Positions 25,901 through 32,477 of a stretch of DNA of 64,000 nt are shown piece after piece. A model generated the notes under the pieces. That model was not told the origin of the DNA. It saw nothing but the letters and a program-made list of their open reading frames with translations, and ran no database searches. Every line of letters begins with the position of its first letter. Positions within the stretch are counted from its first letter, which is position 1. The stretch is from positions 58,789,600 through 58,853,599 of the forward strand of contig CM055096.1 of assembly GCA_029204225.1 (NCBI GenBank), given 5' to 3'. The position numbers and the translations under genes are program-made. This stretch comes from Diphasiastrum complanatum (Eukaryota > Streptophyta > Lycopodiopsida > Lycopodiales > Lycopodiaceae).

Positions 25901-28522
25901 AAACGCTTTTTATATCGAGCATATCTTGATCGCACTTGGAGACGACAGTTAGGGGTTAAGCCCAAAACTCATTTCATTGAGCTAGACATAGCAGGGTTCC
26001 CAGTCTTGCCACATTATTTGGATTCAGGTTTGTCACACAGCCTCAGATTTACATGGGCTAGCTCTGTGTGTCATTGCATCAGCTAGCTATGGAGATTGGG
26101 AGGTTCCATTGTATTCCAAGAGAGGAGCGGATTGCTAGTTATGCTCTTTGGGTGAGGTGGAGTCTGAGGAGTATCTTTAGATGCTCTGTCTATTATGAGA
26201 TCAGGAGGAGGTACTATTGTTCGCGACATGCCCACCACACTACGGTTTCTCATAGCATATGAGGATTCCCACTATGTTGCACTTATGTTACAAGAGATGT
26301 TCCTACTACAGCAGGATCTACATCAGACATCTCAGCATATTATTTCTCAGCCTCTAATTACCTCTTCTTCTCTAGAAGAAAGTCACGACGCGACCTAGAG
26401 CATGATGATGATGATGAGGATGAGGATGATGATGACGACATACCTGTTCACAGAGATTAAATCTCCTTCAATATCACCATTGATGCATGCATTTTCTCCT
26501 CATGAATTACAGAGTTTTTGAGATAAATTTATTTTCACAATTATTTACGATTGGCTATTATCAAAGCTATTACTTGGACCAAACATTGAGGACAATGTCT
26601 TTAGAGTGGGGGAGAGTTATGTACTAGGAGTAACCCCTAACTAACTAGTATACCCTTTGATACAACTATCGGGCCAATACCATTGAGGGCATGTCCTTAT
26701 GGAACCCAGGTACCCTAAGTTGCCCTAATCTCTAGAAGGTTCCACTAAGGGCCTCTGAATAGTGTATATAGGGCTTTCATTTGCTCATTAGGTAGCTTAT
26801 GATCTGGTAAGTCATTCTTTAGTCATTATGTAGCTTATGATCTAATAATGCTTGTAGGGCTTTAGCCATTGATTATATCATATGCTTTTGGCCATTCTTA
26901 TGGAGGATTGATTGTCTTTCTTTTATAGTCATTTACGCTTCATTTTGAGTCTATAACTTGATATCAGATCTTCTTCTTGTTTATAGCTATATGTTGTCCC
27001 AAAAAATCAGTAAAGATGCTCCCAATTGCCGTACCCTTGAGGTCCAATTCAACACATAAGTACACTTGATGTACTGACCAACTAATGTATATAAAGAGCA
27101 AAAAACTTCATGTTTTGTACAAGACGTAGGAAAATCAATAATACATACGGAACAATATTTCGTGCAAAGTTTGAAACGACCTCATTTCTGAATGCCAAGG
27201 AACTATGTTTCAAAACAAAGCTCTTGGGTGTTGAAAATCTTCGGGTCCCAATTTTGAAAGTCATTACCCACTTCAAAAGTATGTTTGACGTCCCTAGCAG
27301 GCAGCATTTTGATAAGCTACTCGAATGTGCCTAGGAGTGACTGATAACTACAAGGTATGAAACAGAAGCTTGCACCCAATACCAGAGGGAAGGCTAATTT
27401 AGGTGTATAGTTATGCTGGAGTGCTGTGTTTTTGGTGGAAATCATACTACACGTGCTGTTGCTAGCAGGGCACCCTCAATTGAACTCAAGGAAGGCCGCA
27501 AATCTTCTTAACTTTTTCAACCTTGTGCCATATTTTTCAACAACTATTATTGTGGCACGTGATTAAGTAAGAATAGGTACTTCCTAGCAGACCCTTTGGT
27601 GCTAGAGCCATATACCACAAAACTGTGAACACTGGGTGATCGTCACAAGAACTAAAGGTCTAATTTAGACAACTTCAGTGCTTGAACTGGGCATCCATAG
27701 GAGTCAAATCTGGCACCCAAATTTACGGCTGTTAGTCCGATGGTAAGTTTATATGTTGGTTCTCAGGTTGGAACAGACTTACGGAGATCAAAACACTGTC
27801 TCGTATGATCTTTAGGAGAAAAATTATGCAGCATAAATGCAGGAGATGACCCTCAGAGCAATGGCTGAAGTCGCTTTAACCTTAAGTAAGTTTTTGTAAA
27901 ATAAAAGAATCAGATGACAACTCATGAATCAAGAGCTAAGGAGAAAAGAAGTACCAACAGCATGGAACGGTGTCCAGGCTTCATTCAGAAAGTTGATAAA
28001 GTCGGGTAAAAGAGAACGCTTTTCTCCAACATTATTGACTTCCTATCATGCAGGTACCCAATCCATAAGCCCAATGTTTACTTTTCTACTTCAACCCTCA
28101 AGCAAATTAATAAAAACTCATCCAAGTCTTTAGCCCAATGCAAAAACAAGCAGATTGATCCAGACCTCCTGTAGGCCCACCTCTGGAAATCCTGCTGTTG
28201 CTGCACCCTTTACAAGACCTCCATGGGTGCTTCTTGTGATCCTATGAATACAACCCCATCTTTGGAAATGTGAAGAATGAGAAGCACGAAATTTTGGTGA
28301 AGCTTGATCTTGGCAGCTCAAAAAGCTCTTCCTCGTGCGATGTGGAGCAATGCTTTTCCGAATTCCGCCATTTCTTGGCACTGCAGATTTGCCTGCTGCA
28401 GTCCACCGAAGACACTTGAACTCAATCTGCAGCAGCCTCCATGCTCCTGTCTCCTGAAGCCTTCTTGGGGCACCAATCATTCCTCCTGCTGCCTGCTCCA
28501 TCAAGGAAACAGATTGAGACAT
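2306..28522 (-). CDS. Aspartyl aminopeptidase (M18), plant organelle type; split gene, 3' end outside window
   Basis: M18 aspartyl aminopeptidases are zinc exopeptidases that remove N-terminal Asp/Glu from peptides. Six exons are visible on the minus strand: 28522-28181, 28042-27955, 20217-20082, 8963-8691, 8486-8333 and 2545-2306. All joins keep phase (0, 1, 2, 2, 0) with GT/AG ends, giving 411 codons. Landmarks in order are a basic, acid-poor N-terminus fitting an organelle transit peptide, [37 protein letters not shown] (His metal ligand), [57 protein letters not shown] (Asp ligand) and ALFDNEE (catalytic Glu pair). Wording is closer to Arabidopsis At5g04710 than to the cytosolic paralogue. 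No frameshift or stop is seen in exons 2-6. The remaining exons should lie left of base 1. Whether it is expressed cannot be judged. Confidence 0.9.
2642..2933 (+). repeat. Two copies of a compound CT/CA microsatellite unit
   Basis: Unit 1 (2642-2782) and unit 2 (2783-2933) have the same order: agcaaaagcc, (CT)n, (CA)n with internal variants, then cagcctacatatacaac and ttcattcctcttcatc. They differ in CT and CA length. Because the non-repetitive flanks are copied too, this is a segment duplication rather than two independent expansions. It lies in the intron between exons 5 and 6 of the aminopeptidase gene. Confidence 0.95.
2986..3240 (+). mobile_element. LINE endonuclease fragment
   Basis: An 84-residue frame carries VYIIVCYFP followed by [14 protein letters not shown]. 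This matches the GDFN(A/T)xxxxR signature of the APE-type endonuclease of non-LTR retrotransposons, with LDTNGL and [11 protein letters not shown] matching the segment that follows. The catalytic Asp and Asn of GDFN are kept. The rest of ORF2 is missing downstream. Confidence 0.65.
3290..3720 (+). mobile_element. Retrotransposon gag-like remnant
   Basis: The frame at 3450-3719 encodes [20 protein letters not shown] followed by [13 protein letters not shown]. This resembles the segment before the protease in some plant gypsy polyproteins. No protease follows. The assignment rests on phrase similarity only. Confidence 0.35.
3870..4040 (-). mobile_element. Gypsy LTR fragment, minus orientation
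   Basis: Read on the minus strand this begins with gaggacaatgt and the polypurine stretch gtaggggagag, then a segment shared with the plus-strand LTR at 26610-26760. Shared phrases are ggcatgtccttatgg, gggcca, and acccagg followed by accc. The two copies are therefore members of one LTR family in opposite orientation. Confidence 0.7.
4041..4530. other. No gene seen
   Basis: AT-rich sequence between an LTR fragment and a gypsy gag remnant. No coding signature recognised. Confidence 0.4.
4531..5945 (+). mobile_element. Ty3/gypsy chromovirus, internally deleted
   Basis: Broken frames in element order: gag ([12 protein letters not shown] and [18 protein letters not shown]), a zinc knuckle [14 protein letters not shown] whose His is Tyr, a protease-like piece with GILMDNGS, then a jump to the integrase C-terminus and a chromodomain ([29 protein letters not shown]; frame 5483-5926). 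Reverse transcriptase and RNase H are absent. A polypurine tract (caaggggggaag) follows the stop at 5926. The chromodomain places it with the chromovirus branch. It lies in the intron between exons 5 and 6 of the aminopeptidase gene, in opposite orientation. Confidence 0.85.
6060..7720 (+). mobile_element. LINE (non-LTR retrotransposon) 1, internally deleted
   Basis: The frame at 6080-6589 holds the first half of a reverse transcriptase: [33 protein letters not shown], ending at motif A-like [11 protein letters not shown]. The frame at 6537-7505 resumes in another phase with the C-terminal half: [28 protein letters not shown], then an acidic tail ending [15 protein letters not shown]. The segment with the catalytic YxDD is missing, so it is inactive. 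The 3' UTR repeats cccgggttgtgggcat twice (near 7525 and 7575), and an AATAAA-type signal is followed by a TTC/TC tail. The same family is at 24480-26460. I cannot assign the LINE clade. Confidence 0.85.
7721..7812 (+). repeat. TTC and CT microsatellite at LINE 3' end
   Basis: A (TTC)n run passes directly into (TC)n immediately after attaataaagc. The position suggests the tail of LINE 1 rather than an unrelated microsatellite. Confidence 0.8.
7813..8332. other. Intron sequence, no gene
   Basis: Between the LINE tail and exon 5 of the aminopeptidase gene. It has several ccatctcca repeats at 7812-7890 and nothing else recognisable. Confidence 0.6.
8333..8486 (-). CDS. Aspartyl aminopeptidase exon 5
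   Basis: The 154-bp exon follows acceptor tgacag and ends at donor GAG|gtagct. It completes the Arg codon split with exon 4 and encodes [19 protein letters not shown] followed by a variable hydrophilic loop and NHHSILLE. The downstream intron is about 5.8 kb and holds the chromovirus, LINE 1 and the duplicated CT/CA units. Confidence 0.92.
8691..8963 (-). CDS. Aspartyl aminopeptidase exon 4
   Basis: The 273-bp exon follows acceptor tgtgcag and ends at donor GGACAG|gtttca. It completes a Lys codon begun in exon 3 and encodes [40 protein letters not shown] and PTLAIHLD. The His of AHTD is a zinc ligand in M18 enzymes. A 204-bp intron separates it from exon 5. Confidence 0.95.
9170..10290. other. 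Intron sequence, no gene
   Basis: AT-rich, with short frames only. A small GA run occurs at 10197-10230. It belongs to the 11.1-kb intron between exons 3 and 4 of the aminopeptidase gene. Confidence 0.6.
10295..10767. mobile_element. Non-autonomous hAT-like element, 473 bp
   Basis: The ends are inverted: the left end reads CAAGGTTACA and the reverse complement of the right end reads CAAGGTTGCA. The flanks are acaatgag (10287-10294) and acaatgac (10768-10775), an 8-bp target duplication with one mismatch. The interior is full of GAACCGGTTCGAACC-type short repeats near both ends. There is no coding capacity. The 8-bp duplication and size fit the hAT superfamily. Confidence 0.75.
10973..11196. 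mobile_element. Short hAT-like element with GATTCGCGAATC subterminal repeats
   Basis: The left end reads CACAGCGAATGGCGATTCGC. The reverse complement of the right end reads CATAGCTGCACCGTGATT. The latter aligns with CAGAGTTGCAGCGCGATT at the right end of the hAT transposase region (ending 19826). Several gattcg/cgaatc repeats lie inside. The flanking 8-mers gtttttac and gtttgact match only partly, so the boundaries are tentative. Confidence 0.5.
11390..12250 (+). mobile_element. Ty3/gypsy integrase remnant
   Basis: Pieces in order: [13 protein letters not shown] (zinc-binding region), then [20 protein letters not shown] (catalytic core with DHDPKLT in place of DRDPRFT), then scattered matches such as FHPYMLIYG and [13 protein letters not shown] near 12080-12240. 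Multiple frame changes and stops show an old dead copy. Confidence 0.75.
12681..13700 (-). mobile_element. LINE fragment: ORF1 end and endonuclease
   Basis: On the minus strand the ORF1 end is read first: [20 protein letters not shown] then DDDLT (13366-13154), a recognisable LINE ORF1 signature. The APE endonuclease start follows: [20 protein letters not shown], then [28 protein letters not shown] (frame 13062-12724). METH carries the catalytic Glu. Reverse transcriptase is missing. Overlapping frames at 12681-13013 show a frameshift. Confidence 0.8.
13770..13990 (+). repeat. GA and TG microsatellites
   Basis: Successive (GA)n runs at about 13777-13800, 13817-13852 and 13863-13882, a (TG)n run at about 13909-13958 and a further GA run at 13965-13982. 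Runs of Glu-Arg or Cys-Val predicted here are repeat artefacts. Confidence 0.95.
13985..14200 (+). other. Possible gag N-terminus or unknown short ORF
   Basis: From ATG at 13985 a frame reads [20 protein letters not shown] then an Arg/Glu-rich charged stretch, ending at 14194 after another GA run. It lies about 1 kb before a gypsy gag and could be its start, but no similarity confirms this. Confidence 0.25.
14220..14990. other. No gene seen
   Basis: Non-coding sequence between the GA-rich block and the gypsy gag. Parts may be the LTR or leader of that element, but I could not find a matching second copy. Confidence 0.35.
15000..17020 (+). mobile_element. Ty3/gypsy element, gag and partial pol, broken
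   Basis: The gag frame at 15345-15617 contains [20 protein letters not shown], followed by [17 protein letters not shown]. After a Lys/Glu-rich run, an intact CX2CX4HX4C knuckle [14 protein letters not shown] lies near 15897-15940. Reverse transcriptase begins near 16290 in one frame ([20 protein letters not shown]) and continues in another ([37 protein letters not shown]). FDD replaces the usual YDD. RNase H onset [13 protein letters not shown] and [12 protein letters not shown] follow to about 17020. Protease is missing and several frameshifts are present. Confidence 0.85.
17218..19214 (+). pseudogene. hAT-type transposase gene (DUF659 plus C-terminal region), truncated and internally deleted
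   Basis: Predicted exons are about 17218-17301, 17394-17724, 17822-18322 and 18441-19214, each with GT/AG ends and compatible phase. Exon 1 gives [18 protein letters not shown]. Exon 2 begins [12 protein letters not shown] and has [16 protein letters not shown] and CAAHCIDL, the DUF659 core of hAT transposases. Exon 3 ends with [20 protein letters not shown], a dimerisation-region signature, but jumps to it right after LRLVDREG, so roughly 200 residues are missing. Exon 4 is an intact 257-residue tail, first strongly acidic, then Gly-Arg repeats, ending YHDSDEP. The N-terminal BED zinc finger is not seen. It sits antisense in the 11.1-kb aminopeptidase intron. Confidence 0.85.
19381..19407 (+). 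repeat. Short GA microsatellite
   Basis: About ten GA units just downstream of the transposase stop codon; a second GA-rich stretch is near 19515-19550. Confidence 0.9.
19735..19826. mobile_element. Right end of hAT element with GATTCGCGAATC repeats
   Basis: The cluster gattcgcgaatcgcg and variants ends at gcaactctg (19826). Read inward on the minus strand the end is CAGAGTTGCAGCGCGATT, which resembles the right end of the small element at 10973-11196. It is probably the right terminus of the transposase-bearing element. The matching left end is not found. Confidence 0.45.
20082..20217 (-). CDS. Aspartyl aminopeptidase exon 3
   Basis: The 136-bp exon follows acceptor acttgtag and ends at donor ACAAAA|gttagt. 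It completes a Val codon split with exon 2 and encodes [20 protein letters not shown], then [13 protein letters not shown] and IIAFAVGQ, with a Lys codon split into exon 4. The 11.1-kb downstream intron holds the hAT, gypsy and LINE insertions. Confidence 0.93.
20218..21940. other. Intron sequence, no gene
   Basis: AT-rich, short frames only, no recognised repeat. It is the acceptor-proximal part of the 7.7-kb intron between exons 2 and 3 of the aminopeptidase gene. Confidence 0.6.
21950..22331 (-). mobile_element. Gypsy-like LTR fragment, minus orientation
   Basis: On the minus strand a polypurine tract (aaaaggaggga, near 22316-22328) follows cattgagggcaacg and precedes tgttatggacgtacgttaca. 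A TATA-like gtgtatataaag lies about 165 bp further on. This is the layout of a 3' polypurine tract plus LTR with its promoter. No partner LTR was found. Confidence 0.5.
22706..22970 (+). mobile_element. LTR fragment with primer-binding site
   Basis: About 230 bp align with 26755-26985 in the same orientation: tttgctcattaggt, agcttatgatct, ggattgattg, cttttatagtcattta, agtctataactt and cttcttcttgt. The element leader site ttggtattagagc (22955-22967) resembles the initiator-Met tRNA complement TTGGTATCAGAGC. A near copy, ttggtgtaagagc, lies at 22925-22937. The LTR is cut off on its left. Confidence 0.7.
22971..23760. other. No gene seen; probable retroelement leader
   Basis: T-rich sequence with short frames. 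Its position between the primer-binding site and a gag fragment fits the 5' untranslated or early gag region of the LTR element. Confidence 0.4.
23765..24000 (+). mobile_element. LTR retrotransposon gag fragment
   Basis: A broken frame reads [11 protein letters not shown] then [21 protein letters not shown], typical of plant gypsy gag (K/R-F-x-G-x-A-x-x-WW). It follows the LTR and leader at 22706-22970 and so probably belongs to the same element. Confidence 0.65.
24001..24480. other. Simple-sequence-like region, no gene
   Basis: GTGAG/TCACA-rich low-complexity DNA at 24015-24200 (gtgagggtgagat, gtgtcacacattgtgtcacag). A 91-residue open frame crosses it but shows no recognised domain. Confidence 0.5.
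24480..26460 (+). mobile_element. LINE (non-LTR retrotransposon) 2, degenerate
   Basis: Same family as LINE 1. Broken frames show a reverse transcriptase start with [24 protein letters not shown] and TLEKPLISF, then [13 protein letters not shown]-like sequence near 25085. The longest frame (25258-25698) has [27 protein letters not shown] and [15 protein letters not shown]. The C-terminal end is again acidic and closes with DDDIPV near 26445. Stops and frameshifts make it inactive. It lies between the gag fragment and the polypurine tract/LTR of a gypsy-type element. Confidence 0.82.
26580..26985 (+). mobile_element. Polypurine tract and LTR of gypsy-type element
   Basis: Sequence cattgaggacaatgt is followed by polypurine agtgggggagag (26606-26617) and an LTR beginning ttatgtactagg. 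The same LTR start is present inverted at 3870-4040. The distal 230 bp match the LTR at 22706-22950. The primer-binding-like acttgatatcagatc at 26956-26970 means this copy also carries post-LTR leader sequence, so it may be the 5' end of a second tandem unit rather than a simple 3' LTR. Confidence 0.7.
26986..27950. other. Intron sequence, no gene
   Basis: No recognised coding sequence. It is the donor-proximal part of the 7.7-kb intron between exons 2 and 3 of the aminopeptidase gene. Confidence 0.55.
27955..28042 (-). CDS. Aspartyl aminopeptidase exon 2
   Basis: The 88-bp exon encodes [13 protein letters not shown] and [16 protein letters not shown], equal in length and similar to the DLLDYLNESWTQFHAT segment of the plant plastid-type enzyme. 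The donor is GTTG|gtactt and the proposed acceptor is catgatag. The acceptor is weakly pyrimidine-rich, so the exact start is less certain than the rest. Confidence 0.88.
28181..28522 (-). CDS. Aspartyl aminopeptidase exon 1, probable transit peptide
   Basis: An open frame from ATG at 28522 runs 114 codons to donor CCAGAG|gtgggc and joins exon 2 in phase 0 across a 138-bp intron. The region is rich in Arg, Lys, Ser, Ala and Thr and poor in acidic residues ([39 protein letters not shown]), as expected of a chloroplast or mitochondrial targeting sequence. Start codons at 28498 or a little downstream are also possible. The assignment rests on position, composition and phase, since transit peptides are not conserved. 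Confidence 0.6.
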
Positions 28523-28856
28523 GGATGGTCAGGTACCCACCTCGCAACAGCGTGGAGATTGAAAGAATTTATGAGAAAATGAATACTTTTCTTGCTTCCT
28601 CCTTTGCATGTAGTACAAATTTTGGTTTCTTTTGAGTATATTGAAGCATTTGGTTGCAAGTAGTAACCTCCTAGAAATGATCATGTGAGTATAAGGAGGT
28701 TGCCCATCAGGAAACTGCAAAAGAACAAAAATTTACAAACTAATGCCAATGAAAGTGCAAATTGCACCCCAAAACCAAGCTCACCAACTATTAGAATGTG
28801 CACGATTTTGGCAATTCCACCTACTTAACCCCGACCAATTCCACTATTAGATTTCA

Positions 28857-28941
28857 TCATCCAAGGGTTGGCTGAGTTGGTTGGCTTAGCATCCAAATTT
28901 CTTTGGTCCCAGGTTTAAGCCCCCCTTGGAAACCAAGATGC
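28857..28941 (+). mobile_element. Short tRNA-like SINE, 85 bp
   Basis: The insertion is bounded by perfect 15-bp direct repeats cactattagatttca at 28842-28856 and 28942-28956. Inside are a Pol III box A, tggctgagttgg (28869-28880), and a box B-like ggtttaagccc (28912-28922), about 31 bp apart, as in tRNA-derived SINEs. No A-tail or LINE-like 3' body is visible, so it is essentially a tRNA-like head. Confidence 0.75.
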
Positions 28942-28947
28942 ACTATT

Positions 28948-29101
28948 AGATTTCACTTGACATGAAAAAAAATGAATGACCAATAATCCATTTGCAACCC
29001 AAGGTTGTGATTGACTTGGATGGTAGATTTCAGTTGTCATGGAAATGAAATGAATGACCACTGAACCATTTGCAGCCCAAGGTTGTAATTGAATTGGATG
29101 A
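28948..29101 (+). repeat. Tandem duplication, ~77-bp unit
   Basis: Two copies share agatttca, tgaatgacca, ccatttgca, cccaaggttgt and ttggatg in order. The duplication abuts the right target repeat of the SINE. Confidence 0.8.
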
Positions 29102-29665
29102 GGGGTGTAATGTCTTGCTAATAGACAGCACACCTTCCCCTCATTGGTGCTTTTCTAATCGTCTTATCCCCATCACAAAATGGATTTGCATGCATGTCCA
29201 TAACTCTCTACACATGGCCATTTGCAATGTTCAGGAAGAGCCAACAAAGGTCAACACCCAACTAGCTCATTGCAGATTAATCGGCCAATTTTGTAAGCAA
29301 GGAGAAAGCAGTCGTCTGTATGCGAAAAGGATTCAACTTTTCTTAGTCCATTTTGACAGGATTTGAGATGAAAAAAATTTGTAAGAAACTTTTGGAGGCT
29401 ACAAACATTGATTGGGCTAAGAAATGGGAGGAGAACAACCATTTCTGGGGGGGAAGCATCAAAATTGGCCGCGTGCACCTTTCGAGGTTGTTCTATTCCT
29501 TTATCATAAAAACATTGTCTCACAACAAGATTAATGGCAAAATTGTCTCACTTTAGATGGTAGGTTTAAAAAAACATCCATCTCGATCCCATGTTGATCC
29601 ACGTAGATTGGTTTGCTTTCTGATTTTGCTATGTGGTATCAACTACCACAACACATTAAACTTAT

Positions 29666-30260
<595 letters not shown>

Positions 30261-30264
30261 TAGA

Positions 30265-30455
30265 TCGTTGTCCACCAACGATGGACAGTCCATCAATTTT
30301 CCTTAAAGAAACAGATCCATCTGTCTCATAGGACTTTTAATCACTTTTTTTCACTCTCTAAATAAGTGTTTTCCACTTCAGATGCAGCGATGGACCACTA
30401 GTTGTCTTTATCAACTTTCTTTCAATGGCATTCTTCTAGTAGGCAGCGATGCAAA
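30265..30455 (+). repeat. CCARCGATGGAC motif cluster A
   Basis: gtccaccaacgatggac at 30270-30286, gcagcgatggacc at 30384-30396 and ggcagcgatgca at 30442-30453. A further ttccaacgatggacag occurs at 31648-31663. The full form has inverted 5-bp arms GTCCA/TGGAC. Confidence 0.7.
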
Positions 30456-30499
30456 AGCCTTTTTGTGAATCACATTTATGCTTTAACAAACATGTGGAT

Positions 30500-32470
30500 A
30501 TGTGTTGGCTGCTTCTGTCGAATCCCCAAGATACTCGGACAGAGCACCTCTCACCTTAGACCGAGGAGGTCTCTGAGAAGACGAGACTAATGAAGACTGA
30601 GAGCCGAGTATGGGAGCCGAGGAATACTCGTTAGTAATGACAAGTAAGAATTGTGTTATGGTGAATCCCGGAAGATGGAATGACCATGTAGGAACTAGTA
30701 TTTCTAGGCAAATGTAATAAATGCAAGTAGACCCCTCTTAAAGAAAGTAGAGTGAGCCACTTTTTGATGGTGACCTCTAGTGGAGAGCATTATTCCACTT
30801 GTAATTTGTGAAATGTGGAAATTCCACTAGGATGCCACCTAAGAAGCTCTCTTGAGAGACTCCCTCTTTGTGTAGAGGAGCTTTTTGTGAATTGTATCAA
30901 CTCCATGCTGAAATGAGAAGAGCCTTCACGAGTTTGGTGCATCCATTGAGCTCCTTGATCATGCTTGTTTCTTGAGTGATGCATTCATGATCTTGCCCTT
31001 CCCTCCTTTTGTGTGTGGTTGTGGACTGTAGACTGGATTAGATTTGCTGCTTTCGTAGAGTGGATTAGTTTCTTTCCTTGTTTGTGGATTAACGTAGAAA
31101 CCAGCATTCAGGTAAACTACATAGGCTGGATCTATGGTGTAAATCTTGCATATTCTATGACATTCCAGTTCTTGATGTTCTGGGGTGTCCAAGAATCAAA
31201 AGGCTAGTTGGTTTCTTGATTCTTGGACTCCTAAAATGCTGTAGATTAGTTCTTGATTCTTGTTTTGTCAATCTATGCACGTGTAGCTCAGTGTTAGTAA
31301 AATGCAAGCTCTGATTCAGTCCGTTTTAAGTGTAGGTAGCTGTAGAAACTGCTGAACGCTCATTTGGGCTGCATGCTGATTTGTGAATGAGCATTATTGG
31401 CCTGCATCTATGTAGAATGTAAGTGCGTTCAAGAGAGACGATCCTGAGTAGTCCTCTGACAGGCAGGACAAAGAAATATATTACAACGTCTATCTATTAT
31501 ATGAATGCCATGAAGCCTGGTAACAGGCAAAAACAATTCTGAAGAAAAAGCAAGTAAAAGAACCGTAGTCAACAGATCCTCTGGAGCAGGGGCCAGTAGG
31601 TCCTAAAATGTTTTTTAAATAAATATTTTCCAACATACACTCTACTGTTCCAACGATGGACAGTATAAGTTACTTAGACGTCTATTTTATTCTTAAATGA
31701 AGCTATGGGATAAAGACTATTCTTTTTGTCGTGATCTAAAGAAAAACAAACTATTTGTGGAAACAGCATGGCATCCTCTCAAGAAACCACGTCAACAAAC
31801 ATCCAGGTATGACTTCTTCTTATGATTTTCGGGTTCTATACAAGCCACACACATCATGAACACTCTTGAGATGGTTGTTTTCATTATACTTAAATATCTA
31901 CCTCTCTTCACTATGCTTAGATAACGACATAAGTAAAAAAAAAGAGATATCTTCTAATCATGTCGAAGAACAACTACCTCGCAATAAACAACATCACTAG
32001 AAGATGGAAAAATGACACCCACAAGTATGGAGAACTTTCCTCTTTTGATTTTATATCTCTATCTCTTGCATATTTCTCATGATATCTTGAGTTCTAATGT
32101 GTAGACTGTGATTTTTCTTGTTATACTTGGATCCACACATGTGCAGGACAGTGTACTAATGTTGTTGTGCGGACAAGGTCAATACTATATCATATCTTAG
32201 TGATTTTGATCAGATGATCATGTAATTCCAAGTGTTGGAAAGAGGTGTGTGAAAAGATAGGTCAAATAGAATCGAATAAAAAGAATTCAAACGACAAGAA
32301 TAAAAACTTATCGTGCGTAGCGGAATGAACTATATTTCTCTTTCTCTATGCATGACTACGCCTATCAATTTCAAATGAAACAATAGTGATAGCAATCACA
32401 TTCGATCTTATAGTAACTAACTTTGAATCATTAGTACTACAGTGATTATGTAGCCAAACATTAAAAGCAT
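30500..32470. other. No gene seen
   Basis: Non-coding. It has a CCGAG-rich stretch at 30535-30630 and otherwise AT-rich unassigned DNA. Confidence 0.5.
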
Positions 32471-32477
32471 TGAATTA

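Noticed and set aside
28304-28635. Plus-strand frames including [20 protein letters not shown]
   Set aside because: They are antisense to the proposed aminopeptidase exon 1, are broken by a stop, and have no recognisable homologue.
28857-28941. Functional tRNA gene
   Set aside because: Boxes A and B are present, but no acceptor stem or complete cloverleaf can be drawn and the unit is flanked by a target duplication.
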